The position numbers and the translations under genes are program-made. Under the pieces are notes generated by a model. The model saw nothing but the letters and a program-made list of their open reading frames with translations. It ran no database searches and was not told where the DNA came from. DNA of 64,000 nucleotides, taken from NCBI RefSeq assembly GCF_000970025.1, contig NZ_CP009528.1, positions 496,001 through 560,000 on the forward strand. The letters are read 5' to 3'. This document shows positions 1 through 9,534 of this stretch, piece after piece; the stretch's first letter is position 1, and each line of letters opens with the position of its first letter. Origin of the DNA: Methanosarcina barkeri MS. Its GTDB lineage: Archaea; Halobacteriota; Methanosarcinia; Methanosarcinales; Methanosarcinaceae.

Positions 1-454
1 GGGCAAATCGACATTGTTCCCTATTCTTGCTGGCATGTAGAAGAAGATGTTTTAGATCCACAAACAGTATTTAACTACTTGACTGAAAAAACCAGTAAGG
101 CTCTCGCTAGTGGATACGATGGTTTGAGGTATAGTGGAAACAGTTTTTCTGGTCACGAAAAATTACTGGACTCTGCTATAGGCAAGTATTCAATGATGGT
201 TCTTTGCACTTATCCAATTGACAAATACAGTGCAGTTGAAATTCTTGACATTATCACAAATCACCAGTTTGCTTTGACTAAAAAAGAAGATAAGTGGGAG
301 CAGATAGAATATTCCTGTCAGAAAAATACTAAGGAATGCAGGCAGGTTGAGGACGCGCTGAGTGCGAGTGAAGAGCGTTTTTGTACTCTGGTGACGGCAA
401 GTTCAGAAATGGTATATCGCGTGAGCCCGGACTGGAGCGAGATGCGTTATCTTT

Positions 455-1593
455 TAGGAGTTACGCAGTTGGCTCCTAGCATATTGTTTTTTCCAAACTT
501 TCAAATATTTGAATTAATTTAACGTGTATTGGGGATTCCTTAAGTATTCTGTCACTGCCACTCTTCTAATTTTCATAGCACTTTCAAACCAGGATATTCC
601 ACTTTTGATTCTTTGTAATTCCAGTCTAAGAAAAGCTCTTAATGAGAACATTATATGTGCTCTTTGTGATTCTTCCTTTCTTGCCTGACATTTTTCGACA
701 CCACAGAACTGTTTTATTCCCCTATGATATTCCTCAATTTTCCATGACTTCTTTGCCAAATCTTCACGTTTTGCTTCATCCATCTCTTGCACATCTGTAA
801 CCCAGTGTTGCGTGTCTCCATTTTTTGAAACTATCCTAAACACCTTTACAAATCCATATGCTTTGAGGTGAACCACACGTCCTTTTGGAGGAATATCTAC
901 TGTTTCAAGTGGCACATTTCCCTTGTTGTCAGGATTTACCAAACGATTATTTTTCAATCTTGTAAGGAAATGCCACTCTTTCTGTCTAATGGCTTTAAGG
1001 TTTTTCACACTTGCATACCATGTATCAAATAAAACGAATTTGGGATTAAAACCACGTTCTTCGGCCTTGTCAAGCATATCACGGAAATGGTCATTCTTTG
1101 TTTTGTCGTCTACATCGATGTTATAAATTCGAAAATCGATAGGTATAACGGTTGTACCGTCAGTCCAAACTAAGGTAACCAGGCCTATTCCCTTTACAGT
1201 ACGATGATGTTTTCCACTCCACATACGACGAACAAAAGCAATTTCTTCTGCGTATGGTTTATCTAATGTTGAATCATCAACAATTAGGTATCCTCCCTTA
1301 AGCTTGACATAACTTTTTACTTCCTCCCATAGTGCTTCCGTGTCTGGAGGTTGCCTTTGAAGGCAACGAGTAAAAGCATCATGAGAAGGAGCATTAGCTA
1401 TGTCTGGATAACATCTAGCAGCTTCAGTACAGCTAAAAACGTTAGAAGCCGCAATGAGAAAATTAATGTAGTCAATGTCGGTACACTTAGGTGGATTTAT
1501 GTCCATAACTCCGTACGTTTTTAGAGAAACACTAAGCCATAAGTATATTTATAAAGATATCAAGTTTTCGGCATTTTAACTGCGTAAGTCCTA
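455..1593 (-). mobile_element. 1139-bp insertion sequence, copy 1, with 5-bp target duplication TCTTT
   Basis: The ends are imperfect inverted repeats: TAGGAGTTACGCAGTT on the left and, read inward from the right, TAGGACTTACGCAGTT. The flanking duplication TCTTT is at 450-454 and 1594-1598. One transposase gene fills the element on the minus strand. A second copy of identical length at 13414-14552 confirms the ends. I see a single base difference between the copies (740 versus 13699). The near identity points to recent transposition within this genome. Confidence 0.97.
514..1506 (-). CDS. DDE transposase of the IS (IS4/IS701-like), copy 1
   Basis: This 330-residue protein fills its IS. It has an N-terminal region, then a catalytic core with a DDST motif near residue 78 (first acidic residue), DTWYAS near residue 164 (second Asp), and a C-terminal EEYHRGIK segment near residue 258 resembling the Y-R-E-K type signature of IS4-superfamily enzymes. 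The length is usual for such elements. It differs from the copy at 13473-14465 by one residue (Lys256 here, Arg there). No frameshift is seen, so it is probably active. The exact IS family cannot be settled by eye. Confidence 0.93.
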   Translation of the reverse strand: MDINPPKCTDIDYINFLIAASNVFSCTEAARCYPDIANAPSHDAFTRCLQRQPPDTEALWEEVKSYVKLKGGYLIVDDSTLDKPYAEEIAFVRRMWSGKHHRTVKGIGLVTLVWTDGTTVIPIDFRIYNIDVDDKTKNDHFRDMLDKAEERGFNPKFVLFDTWYASVKNLKAIRQKEWHFLTRLKNNRLVNPDNKGNVPLETVDIPPKGRVVHLKAYGFVKVFRIVSKNGDTQHWVTDVQEMDEAKREDLAKKSWKIEEYHRGIKQFCGVEKCQARKEESQRAHIMFSLRAFLRLELQRIKSGISWFESAMKIRRVAVTEYLRNPQYTLN

Positions 1594-3019
1594 TCTTTAT
1601 GGTCGAGGTTTTCTTGTCAATACGGAAAGCCCAAATCGTAACTGGCTTCAGGAATATGTTCCTCCGGAAGATCAAACGCATGTAATGGCAGTCATCAATG
1701 AAGCTATTCGGACAAAGAGCACTTACGAACTGGAACACAGGGTCCGTCTAGCAGACGGCAGTTTGGGATGGATTTTCTCGCGTGCGGTTCCGATGCTGAA
1801 TGCGAATGGCGAGATTGTTGAATGGTTTGGTACCGCCAGTGACATCACAGAGCGCAAAAAAGTGGAAGCTAAACTGAAAGACACACTCGATAATTTAGAT
1901 AAACTGGTTAAAGAACGTACAGTAGAACTTCAGAATGCTTATGATTCATTGAAACAGAGTGAAAAAAGTCTTGCAGAAGCTCAAGAAATAGCTCATCTTG
2001 GAAACTGGGAAATGGACTTTGCAAGCAATGAATTTCGTTGGTCTGACGAAATGTATCGTATTTTTAGACTTACGCCGCAAGAACTGAAAGTAAATTATGG
2101 TATCTTCTTAAGTTATGTGCATCTGGATGATCGAAACTGTATAAATAATGCCGCTAAGGATGCATTGAATGGAAAGCCTGCTGATTTTGATTTCAGGATA
2201 ATTCTAGCGAATGGAGAAGAACGCATAGTTCATGCAAAATCTGAAGTTGTTTTCGATGAGAATAATAATCCTGTTCGGGTTAGAGGAACAACTCAAGATA
2301 TAACAGAGCATAAAAAGGCAGAAGAAGCTCTTGCAAAGGTAGAACAAATCCGCATAAAGGAAATTCACCACAGGATTAAGAATAACCTGCAGGTAATCTC
2401 ATCCTTACTCGATCTTCAATCAGAAACATTTTCTAACCGTAAAATTTGTAAAACTCAGGAAGTTGTTGAGGCTTTTAGAGAAAGTCAGGATCGTGTAGCT
2501 TCGATGGCTCTTATTCACGAAGAGCTGTACAAAGGAGATAATATCGATACCCTTGACTTTGCAGCTTATCTAAATAAACTAACTGAAGATCTTTTCAATT
2601 CATATGATCTTGGAATTAAAAGTATCAGGTTGAAGTTGAACCTTGACCAGATATATCTTGGCATGGATACTGCAATCCCTCTTGGAATTATTGTAAATGA
2701 GCTAGTTACAAATTCTTTTAAGCATGCTTTTCCTGAAGGACGGAAAGGAGAAATCCGGGTGAATCTTCGCAGAAATGAAACTTCTGCTGCTCAGAGTGAG
2801 ATGTCCAGTCCAGATAAAGGTTGCAAAGATAGCTTCAATTACATATTAGAAGTATCGGATGATGGAAAAGGAATTCCAAAAGTGATAGTCAATAAGAGTT
2901 CAAATTCCCTTGGACTCCAGCTAGTAAACATTCTTGTTGAGCAAATAGACGGCTGTTTAGAAATTAAAAGTGGTATCGGTACGCAATTCACCATCTGGTT
3001 TAACAATATGGGAATATAA

Positions 3020-3512
3020 AACCACTATCTTCATTTAAGAATGATAATTTAAAAGACGGCTAATAAATCTGTACTTAATACTGGTTTACTTGCAATTCAA
3101 CGAATTTATTTGTACTAAGATGACTATTTTTCATAAATGTTGTTTATTTCTAATTATTTCATATATCGTGTACGGGTAACCCACTATGCCACTTTAACCC
3201 AGAATTTATTTCACTTTACTCGATCATTCTTCCCTACTAAAAAGAAGTTGGAATTCACTCAATACTTAACTTTTGCATTGTCTGCTATTATAGTCTGCTA
3301 TTATTATAGTCTGCTATTATAGTCTGGTGTTATATCATGTATCAAACTATAAAATTATTTAAAAGCTGTAATCTTATTTTAGGATACAACAAGTAAAGGC
3401 TGAATCAAAGCCAAAGTAAATTCAATAAAACATCACAGATCACACTTTGAGAAGTAGAAACTATTTTCCCGGAATAGTAATGTTTATTTTAATTTAGAGC
3501 AGATTTACTTTT
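3020..3512. other. AT-rich intergenic stretch
   Basis: No convincing gene. It holds a short imperfect tandem repeat of TCTGCTATTATAG near 3281-3325. A 61-codon open frame here has no domain, ribosome site or composition to support it. Confidence 0.6.
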
Positions 3513-4190
3513 ATGGGTATATCGGGGAAAACACACCTTAGGGGAGCTAATCTTATAGGAGCTAAACTTCAAGGAGCGGACTTTCAAGAGGCTGACCTTG
3601 TAAAAACTAACCTTGAAGGAGCTGATCTTCGGGGAGCTAACCTTAAAAAGGCTGACCTTCGAGGAGCCAATCTTTCAGATACTCACCTTCTTGAAGGTAA
3701 AGGAGCTAATCTTCAAGAGGCTAACCTTCAAGAAGCTAATCTACAGGGAGCTAGTCTTGTAAAAACTAATCTTGAAAAGGCTAACCTTGAAAGGGCTAAT
3801 CTTCAACTGGCAAACCTTCATCTGGCTAATCTTAAAGGAGCTAACCTTAAAAGAGCGAACTTTCAAGTGGCTAATCTCGAGGGAGCTTACCTTCAGGGAA
3901 CTAATCTTGAAGAGGCTGACCTATATGGAGCTGGTCTTCAAGAGGCAAATCTTCAAGAAGCTAACCTTAGAGGCGCTAATCTCTATGGGGCAGACCTTCA
4001 CAAAGCCTATCTTCTGAGAGCTAATCTTGAGGGAGCTAAACTTGAAGGAGCTAACCTCACTAGAGTTCATGATTTATCTATTGATCAAGCTTCTAAAGTG
4101 AAAACACTTTATAATGCAAAATTAGACGAAGAAATCCTGATTCCGTTAAAGGAGAAATATCCTGCCTTATTTAGAGGACCCGAGGAATGA
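3513..4190 (+). CDS. pentapeptide-repeat protein
   Basis: Almost the whole 225-residue protein is a run of A(N/D)Lxx pentapeptides (for example GANL, EADL, QEANL), about 35-38 units from residue 8 to about 190. A short non-repeat tail of about 30 residues follows (LTRVHDLSIDQASKVKTLYNA). Such repeats fold as a right-handed quadrilateral beta-helix. Some members mimic DNA and bind gyrase, but most have no known role, so none is assigned. There is no signal peptide or membrane segment. The start is the first ATG of the frame and the preceding ribosome site is weak. The underlying 15-bp DNA repeat makes copy-number change by slippage likely. It stands alone between decayed genes. Confidence 0.9.
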   Translation: MGISGKTHLRGANLIGAKLQGADFQEADLVKTNLEGADLRGANLKKADLRGANLSDTHLLEGKGANLQEANLQEANLQGASLVKTNLEKANLERANLQLANLHLANLKGANLKRANFQVANLEGAYLQGTNLEEADLYGAGLQEANLQEANLRGANLYGADLHKAYLLRANLEGAKLEGANLTRVHDLSIDQASKVKTLYNAKLDEEILIPLKEKYPALFRGPEE

Positions 4191-4363
4191 GGAGAGATTC
4201 AACATATTTCTACATATAAAATTTATATATATTTTTCTTTGGACTGAATGCTTTTAAAGATTTATAGCTAATTTTAGCTAGTAAGAGTCTGTATTTGCAT
4301 TTGTAGTTTCTATGTAATTCTAAGCTACTGATGTTCTTTCTAGTGTCTTATTACGTTGTAAAC

Positions 4364-4690
4364 TCAATGAAACATCACTGTTTTTTCCAGTCTTCTGATA
4401 GCTTTTCGATTTAGCAACTTTTTGATAAATTGTGGGAACTTAATACTATTAAGAATAAATTTTTTAAGAATGATGCCAATTAATACTGGACTTTCTGGTT
4501 GCTTTGGTCGGTGGTCAGAAAGTCTAAGAAATTGGTAACCGCGACCAGTAGGTGAATTGACATAGCCACCGATTTGACGATGGAGCTTATCTTCTGTTTG
4601 CATTATCTTATATTGATCAATGCAAGTTTGAAACAAATAGATAAGACCATCGCTCTGGTTAAGCAGATAAAAGAAAAACTGTGAGCCTGA
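4364..4690 (-). pseudogene. orphan C-terminal protein fragment, possibly a transposase relic
   Basis: The frame is open from 4690 down to the stop at 4364 but has no good start before a TTG at 4636. The peptide includes LNQSDGLIYLF, QIGGYVNSPTGRG and LRLSDHRPK and ends in a basic tail. I do not recognise the family. The lack of a start, the basic composition and the hairpins just upstream suggest the tail of a degraded mobile-element protein. This is inference only. Confidence 0.35.
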
Positions 4691-5344
4691 TCAGTTTTTC
4701 CCGAAAAACCGATAATTTGGAAAGAGTGAAATAAATCTTTCCAATTTATCATCCATTTGCTTAACTAATTAAGTGTTTAACCAATTATTTATCTAAAAGA
4801 ATTTGTCTAAAATAATAAGAGAATAAGCTTTTAAGCATCAAAAGCGTATTATAAACTCGAAGTGGCTATGTTAATTCGTTTGGTTCCGCTCAAATAGACC
4901 AACTGCAGAGATGCAGGATTTGAGCGGAAAATCCTAACGGTATGATTCTCTTTTCTTTAAATTTTTTCCGAAATTTCTATCATAGTTTTTGTTTTTCGTA
5001 TTATAAATGATAATTCAAAAATTTACAAAAGTGCCCCAGTAATTATTAAATATTGAAATGTCACTACCGCCCACTTTCCGCAGTAATTTTCGTAAATTCA
5101 TGTTTTTACTGCTATCGATTTTCAATCAAACGTGTAATTGGACTTTTATGTAGTAGGTAAAAGCAACTATGTGGTGTATTTAGAGGCAAAAAACGATATC
5201 ATTCAATTTTCACCAAATACCACTAAAAATCCAAATTATTTGCACTTGTTCAAAACCGCTATCAGGAAAAATATTGATTTTCGAAAAAATACTGCGGAAT
5301 GTAGGCTACTGGATGACCATGCGCCAAAACTGTCATGTCCAGGT
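4691..5344. other. gene-free stretch with three hairpins
   Basis: Three inverted repeats occur here: GTTTTTC/GAAAAAC at 4694-4709; a 15-bp pair with one mismatch at 4711-4725 and 4736-4750; and a perfect 11-bp pair TCCGCTCAAAT/ATTTGAGCGGA at 4885-4895 and 4918-4928, whose loop contains a further CTGCA/TGCAG pair. No convincing gene is present. A 76-codon frame at 5138-5368 looks random. The stretch may be the rest of the mobile element that left the fragment at 4364-4690. Confidence 0.5.
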
Positions 5345-5842
5345 TTACGCACTGTATTGCATTTTTAAGTCATGAATGACTACATTTGAACAGCCAGACA
5401 GGTAAACTCTTTTTTCATGCTCCCTACACTTGTTGCTTGCTGCATACATTTTACTTAAAGATCCCCAACTACCATCAATTAAAAAATTTGAAATTTCAAT
5501 ATCAGTAATACCATTACAGTTAATTATATTTTGAGTTGCAAAATTAGAGCCAGGATCGTCACAATAGATTACTGTCGCACCAATCCCATTTCCTTTAAGA
5601 GCTACTTCTGATTTCATGATTATGGGTGAACTTATGTGAAATGTAGTTGATTCAAGCTGTACAGTATCTCCTGAATTCGCTGATTGTATGGCAGCGTTAA
5701 TAACATTCTGGTCGTCTGAGCCTGTAAGATTAAAGGAAGTTCCTGGATCTACATTAATAATTGCACCTGAACAATTTTCAGAAGAAAAACATATAAATAA
5801 AAGTAGAGAAATTATAAGGTTTTTAGGTTCCATACTGATCAC
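5345..5842 (-). pseudogene. N-terminal remnant of a secreted parallel beta-helix protein
   Basis: The 165 residues start with a clear signal peptide (LIISLLLFICFSS) followed by INAAIQSANSGDTVQLESTTF and LKGNGIGATVIYCDD. These are typical of the first coils of right-handed beta-helix (pectate-lyase-like) surface proteins of Methanosarcina. The frame stops after IHDLKMQYSA, in the middle of the helix. Family members normally run several hundred residues, so the C-terminal part has been lost. The DNA beyond the stop does not continue the repeat in any frame I could read. Confidence 0.7.
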
Positions 5843-6114
5843 TAATCTTCATATAATTTTACTCTTTTATATTTTTTATTTTCACCGCCTTTTTATTATC
5901 AAAGTTAAAAGACAGGTTTCAAAATTAGTTACAGTCGTCTATCATTATGTTGTTGATGTTTTCATGATTAATTTTTCAGTGCTAGAAATGTCTTATGTTT
6001 TGTGCATCAAGCATGCCATTAACCTTGCTGAATTGCAATTTTTTCTTGTGAAGCTAATAAAGAAATAGATGAAAAACTTTAATATACATCCTAAAAGTTT
6101 TTCATCGAATATGT

Positions 6115-8436
6115 TCAAAAAGAAAGAGTACATATTAGTTCTCTTTCTTTTTTCTGTATCTCTTTACATCTTAATTCTTCTTCTATCTCAGTGTATTTAT
6201 TTATTAGTTTGTAATATTCAATTGCAAACGAAAATTTGAATGACCTAAAAACTTCATTAATTGCAGTTTCTTCATACTTGTTTTTAGGAGTCATTTTCTT
6301 ATCATGATCTTTGCAACATGTCTCACAAAAACAAACTTCACCTTTATCATGATCCATCTTCTTACCAGCCCATTGATGGATCATCTTGGAATCGGGAGTT
6401 TTATCTTTGTCTTTATATAATAGTCTATAGCTAACTTTTTCATTTGCAACGATATCAATATCTAAAAACTCAGTCGGATATTCACTTACTTTTTTACGAT
6501 CCTTAACTTCTAATCTTCCAAATGATTGAGCAGTATCACAAAAAGCTAATAAAAAGGCCATCGGAAAAGATTCAAATGAGATCCAAGTTGACCCATCTTT
6601 ACTTAAACCTTTTTCCCTCAAACCCTTGTAAACTTCAGGATTATGCAGCGAAATCGCAAGAGCAGCATATAGGCTCTCATTATAGTTTTTATATGGTACT
6701 TCTCTCGAGGCATGGATTAGTAAAAGAGCACTTAAAACTCCATGATCATGAAGACTAATCATTGCATTTAAGTAATTTTGAAGCAATAAACATGTATTTG
6801 TGCCATACTTACTAGAGAAAAATTTTAATAAATCACATATATGCTGTGAAAACGAATTCTCATTGGTTAATAATTTTTCCCAATCGAATTTAACCTTAAA
6901 AGGATAACCTAAAAGATTTAAGAAAAAATTTTCTAGTTCTTGATCAAGTTTTTGTAATATATACGCAAAATCATGATAAAAAGCTGTCAAAAACCATATT
7001 CTTAAGACATCAGCATCAGAAATCTCATACAATTTTTTATCCTTTTCACAGTCCTTTTCATACTGGGTTTTGTTATTTCTCAATATCCAATTCATACTTT
7101 CACTGATACTCGATTTAAAATTATCAATACCCAATTCATTTATAATTATATACCCAGTAACAAAAACATGAAATTGATGCATAAAATGGTCTCTATACCT
7201 ATCCAATCCTGAAAGTAGTAATTCTTCATGCTTTTTGAATTGATCTAGGTTATATTCAAAATAGTGAGTTATTTCTTCATTCAAGCCAAGTTTAGTACCA
7301 ATTCCCTTTACATAATGGATAACCCTTCTCAAAATTTCTTCATATCCAACATATTCATTTCTTTTTAATACTAAAAATAAGTGTAAAGTTGATTGGTATA
7401 TTTGATAATTAGTAGGGTGAACAGGTTTACCTGAAATTGGTTTTTTTGTTGAATCTAACTGTTCCACTTTGTCTTTTGGACCTGGAAACTTCATTTTTTT
7501 CAGATTTTCTAACAAACAAGCACCATTGAAAAGAGAGTCATAAGAGTTTTCTTGAAATAATTTTTTTGAGGACTTTATAAGTTTAACTAATAAAGGAATA
7601 TAACTTTGTACAGCTTTGAATTTAGGATCATTTTCGGTATACTTATAATGATAATGATCCAGGTTACATCCACAGTCTAAGTTATCAAGAAACCTTCTTT
7701 CTTCTGGAGTAGGTTCACATTTCTTATAATTTTCAGCTTTTAAGACACCAATCGTATTGTTTTTTTCATCCACTAATGGAAAACCTAGTAACAGCTGACA
7801 AGGTTGTGCGGCTATGCTTTTATTTCGATTTGAAAAAGCAACACTTGAATGTTCTTCAATTTCTTTGTGGCAGTTATAAATTTGTCTTGGATGCTTATCT
7901 CTAACCAAGTAGGCCGTCAGACCCTCACCTAAAATTACTTCATTTTTATTTAATTCTTTAAAAAGCACATACTTAGCTGGTCTGTTTTCATAATTTATAT
8001 TCCAGCCTTCGACATCATCTTTTTTTGCTATATCTATAAACTTCAAAATATCTATAGATTTTAGAATATCATCATCAAAATATGAATCGTAATTAACAGT
8101 TAATTTATCATTACTAGCTGAATTAACTTCATTATCTAACTCATGACGTTTAAAGTATAATTCATAACGTCTTAAGTATGGTGGAAGTATTAGTTCATCT
8201 TTTTCTTTCTGCTCAAATTCTTGTTCATTTTTTCTCACTTTTTCAGCAATGTATTTAGATCTGATGATCTTTATTCTTTGTGTTAAACAACATGATTTTT
8301 CATAGTCATCCATTTCTTCATTTATTAAGTATAAATAACAGGTATCAGTACCAAGTATTTCTCTAAAAAGTTCAAGAAACTCATGAATAGTAGACTTTAT
8401 TTTGCTCACATTATTTCCATCTGCTTTATCCATCAT
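6115..8436 (-). CDS. GAF-HD domain protein, candidate signalling phosphohydrolase
   Basis: This 773-residue soluble protein has an N-terminal GAF-like sensor (about residues 5-260, with LLGFPLVDEKNNTIGVLKAEN near 220-240), a long helical linker, and a C-terminal HD-type domain. The HD ligands can be read in order: RDHFMHQFHVF (about 412), FYHDFAY (about 485, the HD pair), SLHDHGVLSA (about 560), AISLHNPEVY (about 595) and FCDTAQSFG (about 630). A Cys/His-rich insert CFCETCCKDHDKK lies near residue 705. HD enzymes hydrolyse phosphoester bonds, often of cyclic nucleotides or dNTPs; the substrate here is unknown. An AAGGAG ribosome site precedes the tandem ATGs. The gene stands alone among remnants and AT-rich DNA, which suggests acquisition by transfer. 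Confidence 0.75.
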   Translation of the reverse strand: MMDKADGNNVSKIKSTIHEFLELFREILGTDTCYLYLINEEMDDYEKSCCLTQRIKIIRSKYIAEKVRKNEQEFEQKEKDELILPPYLRRYELYFKRHELDNEVNSASNDKLTVNYDSYFDDDILKSIDILKFIDIAKKDDVEGWNINYENRPAKYVLFKELNKNEVILGEGLTAYLVRDKHPRQIYNCHKEIEEHSSVAFSNRNKSIAAQPCQLLLGFPLVDEKNNTIGVLKAENYKKCEPTPEERRFLDNLDCGCNLDHYHYKYTENDPKFKAVQSYIPLLVKLIKSSKKLFQENSYDSLFNGACLLENLKKMKFPGPKDKVEQLDSTKKPISGKPVHPTNYQIYQSTLHLFLVLKRNEYVGYEEILRRVIHYVKGIGTKLGLNEEITHYFEYNLDQFKKHEELLLSGLDRYRDHFMHQFHVFVTGYIIINELGIDNFKSSISESMNWILRNNKTQYEKDCEKDKKLYEISDADVLRIWFLTAFYHDFAYILQKLDQELENFFLNLLGYPFKVKFDWEKLLTNENSFSQHICDLLKFFSSKYGTNTCLLLQNYLNAMISLHDHGVLSALLLIHASREVPYKNYNESLYAALAISLHNPEVYKGLREKGLSKDGSTWISFESFPMAFLLAFCDTAQSFGRLEVKDRKKVSEYPTEFLDIDIVANEKVSYRLLYKDKDKTPDSKMIHQWAGKKMDHDKGEVCFCETCCKDHDKKMTPKNKYEETAINEVFRSFKFSFAIEYYKLINKYTEIEEELRCKEIQKKERELICTLSF

Positions 8437-8650
8437 TGCCTCTCCTTCTAAAAAGGACTATATTTATATTCTCCATCTTATAAATTCCATTTCTTTTAAT
8501 TGACTCAGTTACCACTTTTTCAAAGACATATATATTACTTTCGTAAAAATTTCAATTAATAATAAAATATTTTTATAATATTTTTTATTAGTCATACAAT
8601 CGATATATTCAACCATTTTTTATGATGTCTGTATATACTAATTCCCCCTA

Positions 8651-8840
8651 ACTATTCAGCCTATATAAAACAGAATCAATAACTATCTTTATAAAGATTC
8701 AATACGCAAATATCTATAAATCGATTTTCTTGACCTGTTAGCGATTGACTTCGTTTCTTTCTTTTTCATATGTTGTTTCTCTTATTCCTCGTATTCACTA
8801 GAATCAATATTATCAGACATGTTTTGATAGGCTGAATAGT
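8651..8840. repeat. MITE-like 190-bp element with TA target duplication
   Basis: It is bounded by perfect inverted repeats ACTATTCAGCCTAT and ATAGGCTGAATAGT (8651-8664 and 8827-8840), with weaker pairing continuing inward. TA flanks both ends (8649-8650 and 8841-8842). There is no coding capacity. TA duplication is the habit of IS630/Tc1-mariner elements, so this is probably a non-autonomous derivative of one. Confidence 0.65.
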
Positions 8841-8974
8841 TACAATATATTTAATAAATTATTTTACGTATAACATAAATTTATTCAATTTTTACTCAAT
8901 TGTTATCCTACCCAACACAAACTAAAAGTTGTATGAAAGTTAACGACTAATTATTGACATGATGGAGACAAAAA

Positions 8975-9258
8975 ATGAAACGTTTTAGAAAATCAAAGCT
9001 CACAAAACTGCAAGCAAAACCAGATATATCATATACTTTAATAAGGCTGCCTCAATCTGAATTGAATCACGTTGGAGAAACTGGATATATATTCAAAATT
9101 GAATACAACCGGCAAGCCTTTATACATAATTTCCCTCGATGAAGAATTTTATGGGAAGATTAATGTTATACAACCCAAAGAAATATCTGACCTTGAAGCA
9201 AAAGTTGAACAGATGGAAAAAACTCTATGCGTTCTAAGAATCAGAAAAAAGAACAAAA
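8975..9258 (+). pseudogene. frameshifted small conserved-looking protein abutting the tRNA-derived repeat
   Basis: An ATG at 8975, with GGAG eight bases upstream, opens a 55-codon frame (MKRFRKSKLTKLQ, then YTLIRLPQSELN) that stops at 9142. The overlapping frame from about 9100 continues the same kind of sequence: GKPLYIISLDEEFYGKINV, then a coiled-coil-like ISDLEAKVEQMEKTL. Joining the two at about 9100 gives one sensible protein of about 95 residues, so a single-base indel is likely. The frame runs directly into the partial tRNA-Val. I do not recognise the family. Confidence 0.5.
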
Positions 9259-9304
9259 TAAGTGGGCCCGCTGGAATTCGAATCCAGGACCTCCGCCGTG
9301 TGAA
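9259..9304 (-). repeat. partial tRNA-Val (3' half), 46-bp direct repeat, candidate attachment site
   Basis: These 46 bases are identical, in the same orientation, to 13223-13268, which is the 3' half of the intact tRNA-Val. They cover the discriminator base, the 3' acceptor strand, the T arm and the 3' half of the anticodon arm. Identity ends inside the anticodon loop. The 5' half of the tRNA is absent, so this cannot be a working tRNA. Tyrosine recombinases typically use such 3' tRNA segments as att sites. Confidence 0.85.
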
Positions 9305-9534
9305 AGCTTTATTTCAGCTGTAAGTCCTGAAATTCAATTTTGTAAATATCATTGAGATTTCATGATCTTATTTTTACTCTTATCCTCTTTAATCCATTCT
9401 CCTGAACAAATATTCCCAGATTAAGGGAATATAAAGTCAAAAGTTATGAAAAGATTTAAAGGTTATCAATAAGTAATCTGTATTATTATATTTATTATGT
9501 TGAAAGAGAATGAAAGATAAGAAGGGGAAAATCA

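Larger units (their letters stand above)
1..3019 (+). pseudogene. MEDS-PAS-PAS sensor histidine kinase, split by an IS element and cut by the left edge
   Basis: The frame is open from base 1, so the N-terminus lies outside the window. The visible order is the end of a MEDS domain (around 1-330, including the phrase CTYPIDKYSA), a first PAS domain starting near 355, the IS, the rest of that PAS ending in DITERKK near 1855, a second PAS (about 1960-2320), a HisKA_2-type dimerisation box with IHHRIKNNLQVISSL (2363-2410), and an ATPase domain with NELVTNSFKHAF, DDGKGIP and a GLQL box. If the IS and one target duplication are removed, the reading frame joins exactly (MRYL to YGRGF), so this was one intact kinase. 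MEDS domains are linked to methanogen and methylotroph sensing; the signal here is unknown. As it stands the gene cannot give a full kinase. A downstream fragment starting near 1685 would still hold the second PAS and the kinase core. Confidence 0.9.

Noticed and set aside
1685-3019. Calling the 444-codon downstream kinase frame as a normal full gene
   Set aside because: The PAS domain is cut at the IS, and the upstream half joins it exactly, so it is a fragment of one disrupted gene.
3137-3322. 61-codon plus-strand open frame after the kinase
   Set aside because: Low-complexity AT-rich sequence with a short tandem repeat, no ribosome site and no recognisable domain.
5138-5368. 76-codon plus-strand open frame before the beta-helix remnant
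   Set aside because: No family features and no ribosome site; it lies in decayed DNA and overlaps the remnant.
9072-9323. 83-codon frame ending in the tRNA-derived repeat as a standalone gene
   Set aside because: Its C-terminal part is translated tRNA sequence and its N-terminal part overlaps a better frame starting at 8975.
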